Source of the DNA: Naumovozyma dairenensis CBS 421
Taxonomy: Eukaryota; Ascomycota; Saccharomycetes; Saccharomycetales; Saccharomycetaceae
Assembly (NCBI RefSeq): GCF_000227115.2
Contig: NC_016485.2
Location: 1,216,025 to 1,280,024 of the forward strand
DNA length: 64,000 bases
Reading direction: 5' to 3'
The position numbers and the translations under genes are program-made. Of the stretch, positions 30,399-42,613 are shown in pieces (position 1 is the first letter of the stretch; each line of letters opens with the position of its first letter). Below the pieces are notes generated by a model. It did no database searches. It was not told where the DNA came from and saw nothing but the letters and a program-made list of their open reading frames with translations.

Positions 30399-31313
30399 TC
30401 ATACCAAATTATTAGCATATATCTTACTCTTCCTTCCATATGCGAAAAATTGGGCAAAAATGACGAAATCCATCAGTAGAGTACCTGTACTTCCGATAAG
30501 CCAAGAGGCATTCAGTAGTAAATATTTTGGATCCAGAGAGACAACCATAACTGAAATGATAAATGTTGTATTACCTATGCATGCAAATAAGAAAAACAGA
30601 AAAGAAATACCTTCACATGATTTTCTTCTAAAATTCAATAATATCTGAGGAACACGAGATCCCAGATATAAAGCTGCACTTAGATATCCGAACAATTGGG
30701 CTAAAATATTAATTTCTGTATTTGGTTCAGTTGGTACTGATGGAGTTGGATTTGCGCAATAGGATATGTACCAAGATAAGAATCCGGCAAATATGACACT
30801 CAAGACAATCGTTGTATCACTGAAGTAATTTCCCTTTTCTTCTTGCTCTTCAATTTCTAATAAAGCTGAAATAGCTTGAGACCTGGAGGCATCTTCAGCT
30901 TCTGTTCTTAAGATAGGCTCCCCATTTTGATGTAAAAGTGGTTGATGTTCATTAAACACGTCTTGTAAAACATTTTCATTCATTGGATTAGCAGGGGATA
31001 AATGGATCGGATCCACTTTTTCTTCATTATCATACCATAGACATTGGCCCAAAAGGATAATATCAGCAATTGTATAGTATGCGGCAAGGATGATCATGGT
31101 AGGCAGTAAGTGTTGTAACAGAGCACCTAATAAATTGAAAACGTCACCTGCTAACCAAAGGACGACGAATAGTAAGGACAGACCTTCTGCTGATTTTCTA
31201 TAAAAGTTCTCATATATTTGCGGTACAAACACTATAACCCAACAGGCAATCGATATAGAACCTGTCATACCACTGATAGTTTCAGATGTGAACTCTATAG
31301 GAACTAATTGCAT
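30399..31313 (-). CDS. YPQ1: Vacuolar cationic amino acid exporter, PQ-loop family (Ypq1-like)
   Basis: Ypq proteins are seven-helix PQ-loop transporters of the vacuolar membrane that move lysine, arginine or histidine. The 304 residues compare with 308 in S. cerevisiae Ypq1. Two PQ-loop repeats are clear: IACWVIVFVPQIYENFYRKS near residues 24-43, and LYLGSRVPQILLNFRRKSCE near 218-237. The hydrophilic loop between them carries PLLHQNGEPILR and other acidic residues. The neighbours SPO21 and TRM10 reproduce the S. cerevisiae order, which distinguishes it from the relatives YPQ2 and YPQ3. Confidence 0.94.
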   Translation of the reverse strand: MQLVPIEFTSETISGMTGSISIACWVIVFVPQIYENFYRKSAEGLSLLFVVLWLAGDVFNLLGALLQHLLPTMIILAAYYTIADIILLGQCLWYDNEEKVDPIHLSPANPMNENVLQDVFNEHQPLLHQNGEPILRTEAEDASRSQAISALLEIEEQEEKGNYFSDTTIVLSVIFAGFLSWYISYCANPTPSVPTEPNTEINILAQLFGYLSAALYLGSRVPQILLNFRRKSCEGISFLFFLFACIGNTTFIISVMVVSLDPKYLLLNASWLIGSTGTLLMDFVIFAQFFAYGRKSKIYANNLV

Positions 31314-31920
31314 TTTTATTTCTTGTGCTATATTTTACTATTTTTGATTGATATGGAAGTAATTTATCTTTTTTGATCAGTGTTCTGGCTGGATATTAAT
31401 GTCTTAGCTTCGATTTTTGTTCTGACACTACTTGTAATACTGATAGTTATGGATTGTTATACAATTCATTTTATTATTTATAAGAATTTTCAATTTTTCT
31501 TATTTGCAATGTTTGCAATTTTACCTCTGGGAATTCACGAATATTTTTTCACGTTACATAAATTCCGTCGGGATTACATTTTAGTCATATTAATTAACAT
31601 TGAGAAATGTGTCGAAGACTCACAAGTACGTACGTAATCTTGCTTTATGAAGAGCCTTTACATGATCAAGGAACTTACAACGACATAGAAGGAAGGACTT
31701 TGAATTAGTACACAGGTAAGATGGTCAGTCAAAATTAGGTTAGAAGGCTGACTTGGTGCGTAATGTTAACAACCGATCTGTATATGCTACACTTTCTTGT
31801 ATCTACTCTCCACTTAGAATTTTGAATACGTAATGCATGCAAATTGTTTAATATTTACCAATTAATATAAATATATACATAGGTTAAGTCTATAACTACA
31901 CGGTAAGGCTTGATGATCTT
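31314..31920. other. YPQ1-TRM10 interval
   Basis: About 600 bp, AT-rich, with a double TACGTACGTA at 31627-31636 and a single TACGTA at 31827. The 85-codon frame at 31380-31637 has no recognisable product. It must contain the YPQ1 promoter and the TRM10 3' region. Confidence 0.5.
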
Positions 31921-32811
31921 TTACTCCTCTGTTTCTTCGTTATCCACTACTTCACTACTTCCTCTGCTTTTCCCCTCTATTATTCTTGGTGGTAATATAC
32001 TTTCAAAGGCTTCTTTCCAGTAATGACGATCAAAATATTTCAACATTAATTGTACAACATGAGTCGTAGTAAGAACTCTTCTTCCAGCGATTTTAATGAA
32101 TTCGTCGATTGGTAACCTTTTAGTTGTAATTCCTAATTCCTTGGCTTTATTATAGCACAAAGCTTTATGCCTATTCTTATCGACGATACCACCAATAATA
32201 TATGTCATACCTGGTTTTAAAGTATCTAATTCTTCATCAGTATCAGCTGTTAGATATATCATTTTACTTTTATCCATATGAGGTCCGGTGATTGCCTCAT
32301 CGTCAGCAACAAATTCAAAATGTCTCCACTGATTATGATTACAATTATTTAGATCATCTTCAAACCTCTTCTGTAGTCTTCCACCAAAACTAGTCACTTT
32401 AATCTTAGAGTAATGATCTGCGCGTCTATTAGCCGAGTATGCTCTTGTGATCTGATTAGACAAGCTAATAATTTCTTTATCATTCATAAGATCATCAAAT
32501 CCACAATCTATTATAAGAGAAACACCCGAATCCACTTGTTTAACGTTTACCTTGGGTGGACGTTTTAATTCATCAGGCACTTCTTCACCACGTTCTTCAT
32601 ATTCTTTCACTTTTGTACGTCTTCTCTCACGAGCAAGTTTACGCTTCTCACGACGAATATCTGCATATTCATCTTTACGTTCTTTAAATTGTTGTCTTTT
32701 CCATTGTTTTTTCCATTGTTTCTTTGACATGCCCTCTGGAACCGGTGGTAATGGAGTAGTCCTTTTCAAAATGCCTGCTGATGAAGTTTCTTTTTCAACT
32801 TGTTCTGTCAT
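31921..32811 (-). CDS. TRM10: tRNA (guanine-9-N1)-methyltransferase Trm10
   Basis: Trm10 methylates N1 of guanosine 9 in tRNAs using S-adenosylmethionine and is a SPOUT-fold enzyme. The 296 residues match S. cerevisiae (293). A strongly basic N-terminal region ([20 protein letters not shown] and onward) precedes the catalytic domain. That domain has [16 protein letters not shown] near residue 103, [15 protein letters not shown] near 190, [13 protein letters not shown] near 206 and the C-terminal [15 protein letters not shown], all diagnostic of the family. It diverges from RFC4 as in S. cerevisiae. Confidence 0.96.
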   Translation of the reverse strand: MTEQVEKETSSAGILKRTTPLPPVPEGMSKKQWKKQWKRQQFKERKDEYADIRREKRKLARERRRTKVKEYEERGEEVPDELKRPPKVNVKQVDSGVSLIIDCGFDDLMNDKEIISLSNQITRAYSANRRADHYSKIKVTSFGGRLQKRFEDDLNNCNHNQWRHFEFVADDEAITGPHMDKSKMIYLTADTDEELDTLKPGMTYIIGGIVDKNRHKALCYNKAKELGITTKRLPIDEFIKIAGRRVLTTTHVVQLMLKYFDRHYWKEAFESILPPRIIEGKSRGSSEVVDNEETEE

Positions 32812-33627
32812 CTTCTTTTTCCTCGAGGTAAGTTTCTATTAAGGTTGATACTAATGAAGGGTTTTGGCACAGTTACACAGACAATAATTTATTGATCTTA
32901 TTTGAACTAGTAACGTAACTAAAAACACAATAATATATCGAAAAAGGGTAACATGACGATGTACAAGATCGATGCTCATTAAAAAGTTGCCTTGGTATAG
33001 CGTTTAATTTTTGTCACTATTAAAATTTTTCTAACATCCATACATCTCCGTCATTTTTCGAATTCCACAGCGACAGGTATACAACATATAGACTTACGTA
33101 CTGTTTCTAGCACTCTAGTTGAACATATTAAATTCTGGAAGTTAATATAGCAATCATGCTGATGATTACCAAAAAAGTATTAACTAAGAAAAAACCAATC
33201 TTGAGGTGGCCGCCATATGTCGAATTGAATCGAGGATACTCTACCGAGAAACGCGATAGTTCTCGGCGTTTGGATTCCTGCTGCACATCAACTTATATAG
33301 TTTATATAGTTTGTTTGTCCATTTGGATCATAATTTTGATAAAGAGAGGTTTAACTTTCATTTGCTAATTGTTTATTGGTGTTATACTATGACATCTCAG
33401 TAGTGTCACTATTATGTAATGATATTTCTGAGTAGACGTTCTTCATGATTTCTTTTCTCTTTTCGCTCTGTAGCGGATTCTTTACAACTGAAAAAATAAT
33501 CAACATGAATATGATCTTGATACGTACGACTGGAACACCTATACACAATCATATAGAGAAGATACGTAATAGGTAGAAATTTGCTTGTTGCAGATAAAAG
33601 TAAATTGAACTTATAAACATCCAAATA
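32812..33627. promoter_or_regulatory. TRM10/RFC4 divergent promoter region
   Basis: About 0.8 kb, AT-rich, with three TACGTA palindromes (33095, 33521, 33563). The 70-codon frames at 33156-33368 and 33412-33624 have no recognisable product. No ACGCGT box was found before RFC4. Confidence 0.5.
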
Positions 33628-34593
33628 ATGTCAGCAAGACCATTGACCTTAGAATTACCATGGGTTGAAAAATATCGTCCTCATGTATTAAAAGATATCG
33701 TAGGAAATGAAGAAACCATCTTACGATTAGAACAAATTGCTCAAGATGGTAACATGCCTCACATGATTATATCAGGTCTCCCTGGTATCGGTAAGACTAC
33801 TTCTATTCATTGTCTTGCTCATGAACTATTGGGGGATGCTTATTCTCGAGCCGTATTGGAATTAAATGCGTCTGATGATAGAGGTATTGATGTTGTTAGG
33901 AATCAAATCAAACATTTTGCTCAAAAGAAATGTTATTTACCACCTGGTAAACACAAGATTATTATTTTGGATGAAGCTGATTCTATGACTGCTGGTGCTC
34001 AACAAGCGCTAAGAAGAACTATGGAATTGTTTTCTAATTCCACTAGATTCGCATTTGCTTGTAATCAATCGAATAAGATTATTGAACCATTACAAAGTAG
34101 GTGTGCCATTTTACGTTATTCTAAATTGTCCGATGAACAAGTATTGAAAAGGTTATTGGAAATTATTAAGTTAGAAGATGTCAAATATACTAATGATGGG
34201 TTAGAGGCGATTATATTTACCGCAGAAGGTGATATGAGACAAGCTATAAATAATTTACAAAGTACAGTTGCTGGACATGGACTTGTTAATGGTGATAATG
34301 TTTTCAAAATTGTAGATTCACCTCATCCATTAATAGTACGCAGAATGTTGTTGGCTCCTACATTAGATGAAGCACTAACCTATTTGAGAGATGATCTTTG
34401 GGGGAAAGGATATTCTGCTGTTGATATTGTCACAACGAGTTTCCGTGTAACGAAAAATTTATTTGAACTTAAAGAAAATAAGAGACTAGAAATGATTAAA
34501 GAAATTGGTATAACTCATATGAGAATTTTAGAAGGTGTGAGTACTTATCTTCAGTTAGCTAGTATGCTAGCAAAGATTCATTCTTTGAAATAA
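33628..34593 (+). CDS. RFC4: Replication factor C subunit 4
   Basis: Rfc4 is a small AAA+ subunit of the clamp loaders that place PCNA (and 9-1-1 in checkpoint complexes) on DNA. The 321 residues match the S. cerevisiae length of 323. LPWVEKYRP near residues 10-18 is the RFC box II signature. Walker [10 protein letters not shown] is at 50-58, Walker B ILDEADSM near 113-120, sensor 1 in FACNQSNKI and the arginine finger motif SRC in EPLQSRCA near 156-163. It ends the block conserved with S. cerevisiae chromosome XV (MSH2 to RFC4). It converges on the IDP gene over a 265-bp gap. Confidence 0.97.
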   Translation: MSARPLTLELPWVEKYRPHVLKDIVGNEETILRLEQIAQDGNMPHMIISGLPGIGKTTSIHCLAHELLGDAYSRAVLELNASDDRGIDVVRNQIKHFAQKKCYLPPGKHKIIILDEADSMTAGAQQALRRTMELFSNSTRFAFACNQSNKIIEPLQSRCAILRYSKLSDEQVLKRLLEIIKLEDVKYTNDGLEAIIFTAEGDMRQAINNLQSTVAGHGLVNGDNVFKIVDSPHPLIVRRMLLAPTLDEALTYLRDDLWGKGYSAVDIVTTSFRVTKNLFELKENKRLEMIKEIGITHMRILEGVSTYLQLASMLAKIHSLK

Positions 34594-34858
34594 AGCCCTT
34601 TTTATTTTTCGTACAATCATAAAAGCATGCATATAAAAAAATGAATATAGATATTTTGTTTTTTTAAGGATAAAAAAGTCTACTCATAATGTTATTTTAA
34701 GGACCATGTAGACTTGTAAATGTAAGGAATACTATCAAAAATGAATAAATAAACTATTAAATGCCCAGAAAGTGAAACTTTTTTCGACTTTTATGTTATT
34801 GATAAAACTTTCGCATTTTTTTTCCAAGGACCTCGAGATTTTCTTGTTAATATGAACT

Positions 34859-36121
34859 TCAGTAAAATTTAGTTTGGAATTGTTTCTTTAATCTTTTTTC
34901 CACTGCGTCGATAAATTCTTCTGTGGTAACGTAGGATGCTCTATCAGTCTTCCCCATAGTCAAAGCTAAATCTTTTGTCATAATTCCATCGACTCCTACA
35001 GTATCGATTGTAGCTTTTTCTAGTAAGTTTCCGAATTCAACAACATCTGGAGTTTCATCGACTTGACCTCTTTTTATTATACCTCTTGACCAGGCAAAAA
35101 TGGAAGCAATTGAATTGGTAGAAGTTTCTTTACCTTGTTGATGTTGTCTATAATGTCTTGTAACAGTCCCATGAGCAGCTTCACTTTCAAAAGATTTCCC
35201 ATCCGAGGAAATCAAAACTGACGTCATTAAACCCAATGAACCAAAACCTTGCGCCACAATATCAGATTGAACATCACCATCATAATTTTTCATAGCGATG
35301 ATGAATCCACCTTTGGATTTCAACATTTGAGCCACCATATCGTCAATTAGACGATGTTCATACCAAATCCCTAATTCTTCAAATTGTTCTCTAAATTGTT
35401 CTTCATACATATTTTCAAAAATATCTTTGAATTTCCCATCATATCTTTTTAAAATAGTATTTTTGGTAGTTGAATACAATGGCATTTTCCTTTCCAAAGC
35501 CAATTTGAAAGAACTTAAAGCGAACCCTTCAATGGATTCAATTGTATTGTACATCATCATTGCGACACCTCCACATTCAGGGAATTGGAAAACGTTCAAA
35601 TCAATATCTTGATCAGGTCCCTTATTTGATTTGAAAACGATTTTCAATTGACCATCATGAGGAATGACCAAATCTTTCGCCTTATATTGATCACCAAATG
35701 CATGTCTTCCAATGATGATTGGTTTTTCCCAATTTGGGACTAATCTAGGAATATTATCAATCACGATAGGTTCTCTAAATAAAGTACCACCAAGGACGTT
35801 CCTAATGGTCCCATTTGGTGATTTCCACATTTTTTTCAAATCGAATTCTTTAACACGGTTTTCATCAGGTGTAATAGTGGCACATTTTACCGCTACTCCG
35901 TATTTTAAAGTTGCTTGAGCGGAATCTTTGGTGACTTGATCGTTTGTTTCATCACGGTATTGGATAGATAAGTCGTAATATTTTAAGTCGACGTCTAAGT
36001 AGGGAAGGATTAATTTAGATCTGATCAAATGCCAGATTATTCTTGTCATTTCATCTCCGTCCATTTCCACTATAGGTGAAACGACTTTGATTTTTTTGAT
36101 ACCATTGATTTGTTCTGTCAT
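34859..36121 (-). CDS. IDP2: NADP-dependent isocitrate dehydrogenase, cytosolic type (Idp2-like)
   Basis: The enzyme oxidises isocitrate to 2-oxoglutarate with NADP+ and supplies NADPH. The 420 residues include the N-terminal [15 protein letters not shown], the substrate loop KSPNGTIRN near residues 98-106, the metal-binding stretch RLIDDMVAQ near 256-264, the [16 protein letters not shown] segment, the active-site [10 protein letters not shown] and the NADP region. There is no mitochondrial presequence and the C-terminus KFY is not a peroxisomal signal. This and the [11 protein letters not shown] and [10 protein letters not shown] details fit the cytosolic Idp2 better than Idp1 or Idp3. In S. 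cerevisiae IDP2 is beside the YLR173W/DPH5/APS1 group, which lies 16-20 kb away here. The exact paralogue is an inference. Confidence 0.9.
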   Translation of the reverse strand: MTEQINGIKKIKVVSPIVEMDGDEMTRIIWHLIRSKLILPYLDVDLKYYDLSIQYRDETNDQVTKDSAQATLKYGVAVKCATITPDENRVKEFDLKKMWKSPNGTIRNVLGGTLFREPIVIDNIPRLVPNWEKPIIIGRHAFGDQYKAKDLVIPHDGQLKIVFKSNKGPDQDIDLNVFQFPECGGVAMMMYNTIESIEGFALSSFKLALERKMPLYSTTKNTILKRYDGKFKDIFENMYEEQFREQFEELGIWYEHRLIDDMVAQMLKSKGGFIIAMKNYDGDVQSDIVAQGFGSLGLMTSVLISSDGKSFESEAAHGTVTRHYRQHQQGKETSTNSIASIFAWSRGIIKRGQVDETPDVVEFGNLLEKATIDTVGVDGIMTKDLALTMGKTDRASYVTTEEFIDAVEKRLKKQFQTKFY

Positions 36122-37331
36122 TTTTTTTATGTTTTATTTTGTTGCTAATGTTGTTTTTGCTAATAAATATTCACTAAATGATTTTAGGTGAAGTTATTGC
36201 GCAGTGTACCTATATTTTTAGAGAATAACTGGAAAGTATAACGAGTCCCTGGATAACAAAAGTGAATTTCTTTACAATTGTAAGGCACCTTTTATATACA
36301 TTTCTTTCTATAAGTATATACTTCAATGCGTAGCCTGTATGTTTTCGTAAGAGTAATAGTTTAGAATTAGAAAAGACCAGTCGGAACAAATCGGAAAAAG
36401 TGATCGTACCATACAAAACAGAACCGAAACAAAAAACAATCTGTTAGATCATAATTATAAATTCGAGATTCCAGCCCGTTTACCGGATTAACATTGACAA
36501 AAATACGTGACGATTAGCAGTTATAGATCGACGTACGTACTTGCGTCCCAATAGCATCACGAGAGTTCCAATCAGCCGCAGAGGCATGGTGACCACTTAA
36601 CTGGAAGTCATCCATCCATACAGTTGTAATTACTTTTCCAATTGGCAAGTGCCATTGTGTTATTTCCAAGCCATGTTTAGTGTTTCCCCAAGTTACATAC
36701 ACAATACTTAGGGGAACACAGAGGCCAAGCAATTGTTGCACTTTAATTGGAGGAGAGAAGAATGAAAAGTCGGGAACATGGGAGCTGGGCGGCTAAGTTT
36801 AAATGGAGTTTCGGACATTTAAATATTCTTATACTTATTTCTCGGCCCGCCGGCTCAATTATCATTCGCCGCGTGGGGCCAACTGTAGATATGTAAGTAA
36901 GTACACCTTCAGTTTGCTCATGCATGATACCGCCAACCGATCTGATGGTGCAGTGTAAGAAGTCTTGCTCGTGATTCATCTGTGGGGAGCCTATTTTATT
37001 TAATCGGTGGTGAATTTCCTCATTGGTACTATTATTCCTGGTTCTTTTGTTAAACAAAGCTGACATGCTTCCAAAATCTTCCCATATTCTGTTAATGTCA
37101 CAAATATTGTAGACTACATTCAGTCTTCAGAGTAAGAGAAACATATACATTCGGTACTTTAAAAGTGTTTGTGTCGTTAAAAACAGGAAAAAAATCTGAA
37201 AAGGTCATTACGTAAATTTGACGTTTTCTTGGAGTCCTGGAGTAGGTGCATGCTATATAAACTACATATAAAATATAATGTTTTGAATACAAAATTCATG
37301 TGAAAAGAAGTGTGATAATTTGTCACTAAGT
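36122..37331. other. 1.2 kb interval upstream of the IDP gene
   Basis: No supported gene. The 107-codon minus frame at 36743-37066 begins with ATG but has no recognisable domain and biased composition. Two TACGTA palindromes occur (36534, 37209). It must contain the IDP promoter and the SSP120 3' region. Confidence 0.45.
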
Positions 37332-38063
37332 TCAGTATAACCCATTCTTGAATTTACCTGGAATCTTCTTTAAATCTATTCTGGCTTCCAATTGGTCATC
37401 TGTTATAACAGTAGCCTTTTGGGCTCCCCTTTGAACAGTTTCTTCATGTTCAATCTCATGTTCGTGATGTAATAATTCGTGTTCAATATCTTCTTTATGG
37501 ACATTTTTAACATCTGGATCAACATCCTTATGGTATTTGTTCCAATGATGAATTTCGTACTCTAATTCAAAATCAGAATGATGTCCAACACCAACACCCA
37601 AATCTGGGAACTTATTACCTCTCTTAGCAAATGCCAAATATTCATCTTTCAAAATTTTATTGTCATCATTAACATCTACAAGTTTCAAAATCAAATCAAC
37701 TAAATTTTTAGCCATATCTTCATCAACAGCTTCACTGTTATCATGTTGCCCCATCCCATTTCCTGCACCAATAATTTCATCACGATTCAACCCATACAAG
37801 GACAAAATATCATCACGATCAAAATATCCTTGTTTCTTAACATCATGTAATGCGAAAAAAGTCTCTGGTGAATATTCGCTCATTTGATGCTCTTGTTGCA
37901 TATGCCATTCTTCCCATGTTAACCCTTGAGGTGGCTTCTCATGTTCTACGTTGATTTCTGATCCTTTATGTTCTGCTTCAGCAACTGCCTCCGCTACTAC
38001 TGAAAGTTGACTAGGTAACAATAGAAATAATGATCCTAATAGGAAAGAGTTATTTAACCTCAT
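37332..38063 (-). CDS. SSP120: Secretory-pathway EF-hand protein Ssp120
   Basis: Ssp120 is a small luminal calcium-binding protein of the early secretory pathway, linked with the cargo receptor Emp47. The first ATG at 38063 gives 243 residues against 234 in S. cerevisiae; an upstream TTG is not needed. It begins with a signal peptide (NNSFLLGSLFLLLPSQLSVVAEA), then PQGLTWEEWHMQQEHQ, an EF-hand-like KKQGYFDRDDILSLYG near residue 73, a second calcium loop DVNDDNKILKDE near 132 and the highly conserved KRGNKFPDLGVGVGHHSDFE. The acidic, His-rich tail ends KFKNGLY. It precedes YEF3 in the same orientation, as in S. cerevisiae. Confidence 0.95.
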   Translation of the reverse strand: MRLNNSFLLGSLFLLLPSQLSVVAEAVAEAEHKGSEINVEHEKPPQGLTWEEWHMQQEHQMSEYSPETFFALHDVKKQGYFDRDDILSLYGLNRDEIIGAGNGMGQHDNSEAVDEDMAKNLVDLILKLVDVNDDNKILKDEYLAFAKRGNKFPDLGVGVGHHSDFELEYEIHHWNKYHKDVDPDVKNVHKEDIEHELLHHEHEIEHEETVQRGAQKATVITDDQLEARIDLKKIPGKFKNGLY

Positions 38064-38506
38064 TCTCAAGCACTTTATCCTCTTGTATAACTTCTACCTA
38101 TGACAGATTTCTCCAAATAAGTAAATGGATAAAAATACAAAAACATACTCTTTCAATCAATCCATTAAAGATCAAATTTTATTTCAGGATTTATATTTTT
38201 CAGATACAGGATGACGTTTTCTCCTACCATTTAACTTTCACCAACAGGGTAACATTAACTACTAAAAATAATCTTAACGAAAATTTGGTTCTCTTCAGCA
38301 GTCATCACTGAAAATTAAACTACTCGAGTGCGAGAAATGTTTTGTAAGTAGAAAACCATACAATAACAGAAAAGTTTTTATAATAAAATCGTTTTTTTAA
38401 ATGTTTGATCTATACATATATTAGCAATAGTACAAGGTGTTGAAAGTGAGTATACATAAATAAATTAGTTTGTGTTTTTTCTTAGTTATTCAAAATGGGG
38501 AATAAA
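38064..38506. other. SSP120-YEF3 interval
   Basis: About 440 bp, AT-rich, holding the SSP120 promoter and the YEF3 3' region. The 93-codon frame at 38030-38311 begins within SSP120 on the opposite strand and is not credited. Confidence 0.5.
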
Positions 38507-41500
38507 TTAGAAGTCTTCATCAGAAGAAACATAAGCATCACCTAATTCCTTCTTCTTCTTCATTCTTTCCTTCTTCTTCTTTCTCAATTCCGCAGAAGAC
38601 AACTTCTTCTTCTTCTTACCACCAGCAATCTTGTTACCCATAGCATCGAATTTATCTTCTTCATCTTCTTTCTTTTCAATTCTTGGACCAGCACCTTGAC
38701 CAGAAACCCAGTTGTGACCAGATGGAGTCATCTTACCATCCTTAACAGCCCAGACTTCTTCAGTCAAATTCTTGGTGAATTCAGCGGAATGTGTAATGAT
38801 AATAACACCACCTTCGAAAGCCTTCAAAGCCTTAGACAAAGCACCTAAAGAATCTCTATCCAAATAGTTGGTAGGTTCATCTAAGACAATTAAATGAGGT
38901 CTTTGCCATGTACCAGCAGCTAGAACTAATTTAACCTTTTGACCACCAGATAAACCTCTGATTCTGGAATGAGAAACTAATTCAGCATCTAGACCCAACA
39001 TAGCACAATGTTCTTCAATTTCCTTTCTAGTTAATGGACGGAATTGACCAGAAGCTAAAGCTTCCTTCATATCAACTTCAGCAACCATCTTAGCATGGGA
39101 TTCAATCAATTCACCTCTTGGAATCCAAGCATTGTCAACAGACATCATTGGAACCCATCTTTCAGATTTCATACCAATGTTTTCACCTAAGAAGAAAGAA
39201 CATTCATATTCATAAGTGTTCTTGAACTTACGTCTAGCAGAAATAGCTTGAATTCTTCTTGGAGTACCTTCAATCTTGAAAATCTTGTTCATAGCTTCAG
39301 CATCATTTTCGTTAATTTGTCTGTTAGCTCTGTCCATAGTTTCTCTATCTTCACCAGTTTGGAATCTCCATTGGATATATTCAGATGGAGTCTTATCTAA
39401 ATGAGATTCAATATGAGCAAAAGCATGTTGCTTAATGTAAGCAATTCTACAATTTTCATGAGTGTAAACTTCACCAGTAGTTGGTAATAATTCACCAGTC
39501 AAAACATTAATCAAAGTAGATTTACCAGCACCATTTGGACCAATAACAGCAATTCTTGAAGACAAAGAACATTGGAAAGAAACATCAGTAATTTGTGGCT
39601 TGGTAGTACCTGGATATTGGAAAGTCATGTTAGAAACCTTAACAATAGCCTTTTGCTTAGTCTTAACACCTTCTAAGTAACCTGGTTCTGGGAATTGGAA
39701 TTCCAAATCAGTAGCACTCAATTCTTGGTAAGCCTTAGCAGCTGGACATTTCTTGACGAATTCAGTGAAATTACCCTTGTATTTTCTCAATTTCAAACCT
39801 TCGTAGTTAATAATATATTCACAAACACTGTCTAAGAAACCAGAGTCATGGGAAATGGTAATAGAAGTAATACCACAAGTGTTCAAGTAGTTGACTAACC
39901 AAGCGACGTTAACAGTATCCAAATGGTTAGTTGGTTCATCTAACAATAAGATATCAGCGTTTCTTAAAACGGCTCTAGCTAAAGCCAATTTCATCTTCCA
40001 ACCACCAGATAAAGCAGAAATAGGCATGTTGATCATTTCATCAGTGAAACCGAATTCAAGCAATTTAGCAGTAATAACTTCCTTAGTACCAACCTTACCT
40101 TCGAAAACAAAATCTAAGACAGAAGTGTCAGAGTGAGTACCATCGATATCGTGTTCGACGTAGACAGTTCTACATTCTTCTTGAGATGGGAAACCATCAA
40201 CTTGACCGTTAGCAATAGCTCTCATCAAAGTAGATTTACCAGCACCATTTGGACCACAAACACCGTATCTTCTACCTCTCTTCAATCTCAATTGAGTCTT
40301 GTTCAACAAGATCTTAGCACCGTAAGCCAATGAGAATTCACAGTTACATAAATCTTCACCTTCATCTTCTTCATCATCGAAGTTTGGACCAACTGGAATA
40401 TTGTCAACAGCTAACTTTCTGAAGTCATCTAAGATATCCTTAGCCTTTCTTTCATGTAAGAAAATAGTCATGTATGGTAAGATGTGAGTGAACCAAGCTT
40501 GTTGATCGATAACTCTTTCATCAATCAAATCAGCACCCATAGCAGCAATATATTCGACAACAGACTTGAATCTTGGAGCAACGGTTTCACCTTCTAATAA
40601 TTTAGAGATAACACCGAAAGTGGTAGAGACATCACCAGCATGAGAAACTTCTGGTAAAACATCATCTTCACCAACGTTACCAACTCTTCTCAAAGTCTTC
40701 AAACCTCTCAAAGTAACTTCTCTGGCTTCTGGGTCAGCAATGGTAGCAAAGTTAGCCTTCAAACCTGGCAATAATTTACCTAAGAAAGGAGCAACAACTT
40801 GAGGATCTTCGACCAACTTACACATGTTATCAATAATAACAGCGGATTTACGTTTGATAGAAGTTTCTCTTTCATTCAAACCTCTAACCAATAATGGAAC
40901 CATAATGGACAAAGTAGCTGGAGTAACTTCAGCAACGAAAGTGGTAGCACCTAACAAATGAACGGTTTCAGCAGCTTCAGTTGGGTTAGCAATACAAGAA
41001 ATCAATTGAGGAATGAAACGTTCAATATCCTTGTTGTCAACAGTTTCAGTAGCCTTAGTGATTGTGGCAGTAGCGGCAGCTTTAACTTCCTTCTTGGTAT
41101 CCCACATAGCTTCGGATAAAACTGGAATCAATTCTGGCATTCTCAAAGCAACTTGCTCCTTAGCAGCATCGACTAAAGCAGAAACGGCAGCCAAGATAGC
41201 AACCTTTTCTTGCCATTTGTTGGTTTCTTCCATAGACTTAACTAAATGAGGTAATAGAGCCTTGATAGCGACTGGGTTAATAGCCTTAACAATGGTGATA
41301 AGAGTTTCAGAGGCTAAAGTTTGAACTTCCTTATCTTTGCTACCAGCTTGGGAACAAATTTCTGGAACCATAGCGACAATGTATGGTTCGACAGATGGAG
41401 ACAAGTTAGCTTCATTGGAAATTTGAGCAATAGCTTGTAAACAGTTGGCAGCAGTTTTCTTGCTAGTCAAACCTTGAGCTAATTCAGCAAAGAACTTCTC

Positions 41501-41641
41501 TGGAATGTCATGTTCGATGATGTTGCCATTCAAGAAAGAAGAGACTTCAATAGCAACTTCTTCTCTGTTTTCAGCAGTGGCAATAGTCAACTTTTGTAAA
41601 AGTTCTTCTAGGACCTTAATGGATTGTTGGGAATCAGACAT
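38507..41641 (-). CDS. YEF3: Translation elongation factor 3 (eEF3)
   Basis: eEF3 is the fungal ABC-F ATPase that releases E-site tRNA during elongation and also helps in ribosome recycling. The 1044 residues equal the S. cerevisiae length. N-terminal HEAT repeats span about residues 1-320, followed by a helical bundle and two ABC cassettes. The cassettes have Walker [10 protein letters not shown] near 463 and again near 701, signatures [12 protein letters not shown] and [12 protein letters not shown], and Walker [12 protein letters not shown] and [12 protein letters not shown] chromodomain-like insertion sits in the second cassette. The C-terminal tail is Lys-rich. Codon use is strongly biased to the preferred set, as in PGK1, marking very high expression. 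The paralogue HEF3 is not in the window. Confidence 0.98.
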   Translation of the reverse strand: MSDSQQSIKVLEELLQKLTIATAENREEVAIEVSSFLNGNIIEHDIPEKFFAELAQGLTSKKTAANCLQAIAQISNEANLSPSVEPYIVAMVPEICSQAGSKDKEVQTLASETLITIVKAINPVAIKALLPHLVKSMEETNKWQEKVAILAAVSALVDAAKEQVALRMPELIPVLSEAMWDTKKEVKAAATATITKATETVDNKDIERFIPQLISCIANPTEAAETVHLLGATTFVAEVTPATLSIMVPLLVRGLNERETSIKRKSAVIIDNMCKLVEDPQVVAPFLGKLLPGLKANFATIADPEAREVTLRGLKTLRRVGNVGEDDVLPEVSHAGDVSTTFGVISKLLEGETVAPRFKSVVEYIAAMGADLIDERVIDQQAWFTHILPYMTIFLHERKAKDILDDFRKLAVDNIPVGPNFDDEEDEGEDLCNCEFSLAYGAKILLNKTQLRLKRGRRYGVCGPNGAGKSTLMRAIANGQVDGFPSQEECRTVYVEHDIDGTHSDTSVLDFVFEGKVGTKEVITAKLLEFGFTDEMINMPISALSGGWKMKLALARAVLRNADILLLDEPTNHLDTVNVAWLVNYLNTCGITSITISHDSGFLDSVCEYIINYEGLKLRKYKGNFTEFVKKCPAAKAYQELSATDLEFQFPEPGYLEGVKTKQKAIVKVSNMTFQYPGTTKPQITDVSFQCSLSSRIAVIGPNGAGKSTLINVLTGELLPTTGEVYTHENCRIAYIKQHAFAHIESHLDKTPSEYIQWRFQTGEDRETMDRANRQINENDAEAMNKIFKIEGTPRRIQAISARRKFKNTYEYECSFFLGENIGMKSERWVPMMSVDNAWIPRGELIESHAKMVAEVDMKEALASGQFRPLTRKEIEEHCAMLGLDAELVSHSRIRGLSGGQKVKLVLAAGTWQRPHLIVLDEPTNYLDRDSLGALSKALKAFEGGVIIITHSAEFTKNLTEEVWAVKDGKMTPSGHNWVSGQGAGPRIEKKEDEEDKFDAMGNKIAGGKKKKKLSSAELRKKKKERMKKKKELGDAYVSSDEDF

Positions 41642-42613
41642 TTCTTAGATGATTGGCAGATTCGAACTTGACCGTTACTGTTATAGGTTAAAAGTAAGTA
41701 TAGAAAATATTCAAGTGTTAAAGGAAATATAAAATTTGAAGTTAGTTGTTAGAATGGAGATGACTTTACTTATACTCGAGAAATGAAGAAAAATTTTTTT
41801 TCGACGCAAAAGAAACGTGAAAGTTTAGTAAAATTTTTTTTTCTAGCGCAAGCCGGGACGGTTACACTTTTTTCTTCTTGTTTTTTGAATACAGCGCATC
41901 AGAAACTTTTTGTGTAAAAATAGCCGCAGAGCAATAACGTAATCTTTCGGCTCCAAAAGAAAACTCAGTTCGTGGCAGGTGATATAAAGATTTACATTAT
42001 GCGGTGACTGGGTTGAAACTTTTTAGTGGAAAAAAAAGCAACTCCGGCTGCCCCGGGTGATCCCTCTTCTTGGAATAGTCAGCTTAGCCGTCAGCTACGT
42101 ACCCTTTAAAAAGAAATAGTAGTCCTTTTTTTTTTTTTCTTTTATTATATGTAGTATAAAGTAAACCGGAAACTATACGGACTATGTATGGTCACGTCTT
42201 TCCTTAGGGGCCAAATTATTCAAGGCTTTGACTTGCTGAAAAGTGCTATTATACTAGATTATAGACCGCGAGGCTGAATATATAGCTTGTCATAGTTTCT
42301 TTCCTATTTTTCGGAGGTGTGTTTCGTTCTATCAGTATGTGCAAGTAGGGACGAATTGGACGACCGTAAGTGTTACGTGCTCTCTCCCCTAATTTAGGTA
42401 AGATGTTCATTACTATTCTTTGGCAAAAAATATACTTATAGTAAACACAAAAAAAAGAATAGTAAAACTAATTAATTAATGCACTACAAAATTAGGGATT
42501 AGAGGATATAGTATCATTTCATTATAATATTGTTGCAATATAATTCAATCTCAGCCTTTGTAGAAAAAAAAATGCATGTTCTATTTTAAACTACGACATA
42601 TACACGCATAAAA
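41642..42613. promoter_or_regulatory. YEF3 upstream region
   Basis: About 1 kb upstream of a very highly expressed gene. Several T-tracts (for example near 42127-42139), a CCCGGG string near 42052-42057 and one TACGTAC at 42096 are seen. I could not find a convincing Rap1 site. No gene is seen. Confidence 0.45.

Noticed and set aside
36743..37066. 107-codon minus frame upstream of the IDP gene
   Set aside because: It has an ATG, but the composition is unlike neighbouring proteins, there is no domain, and it occupies a promoter region. Conservation in a relative would revive it.
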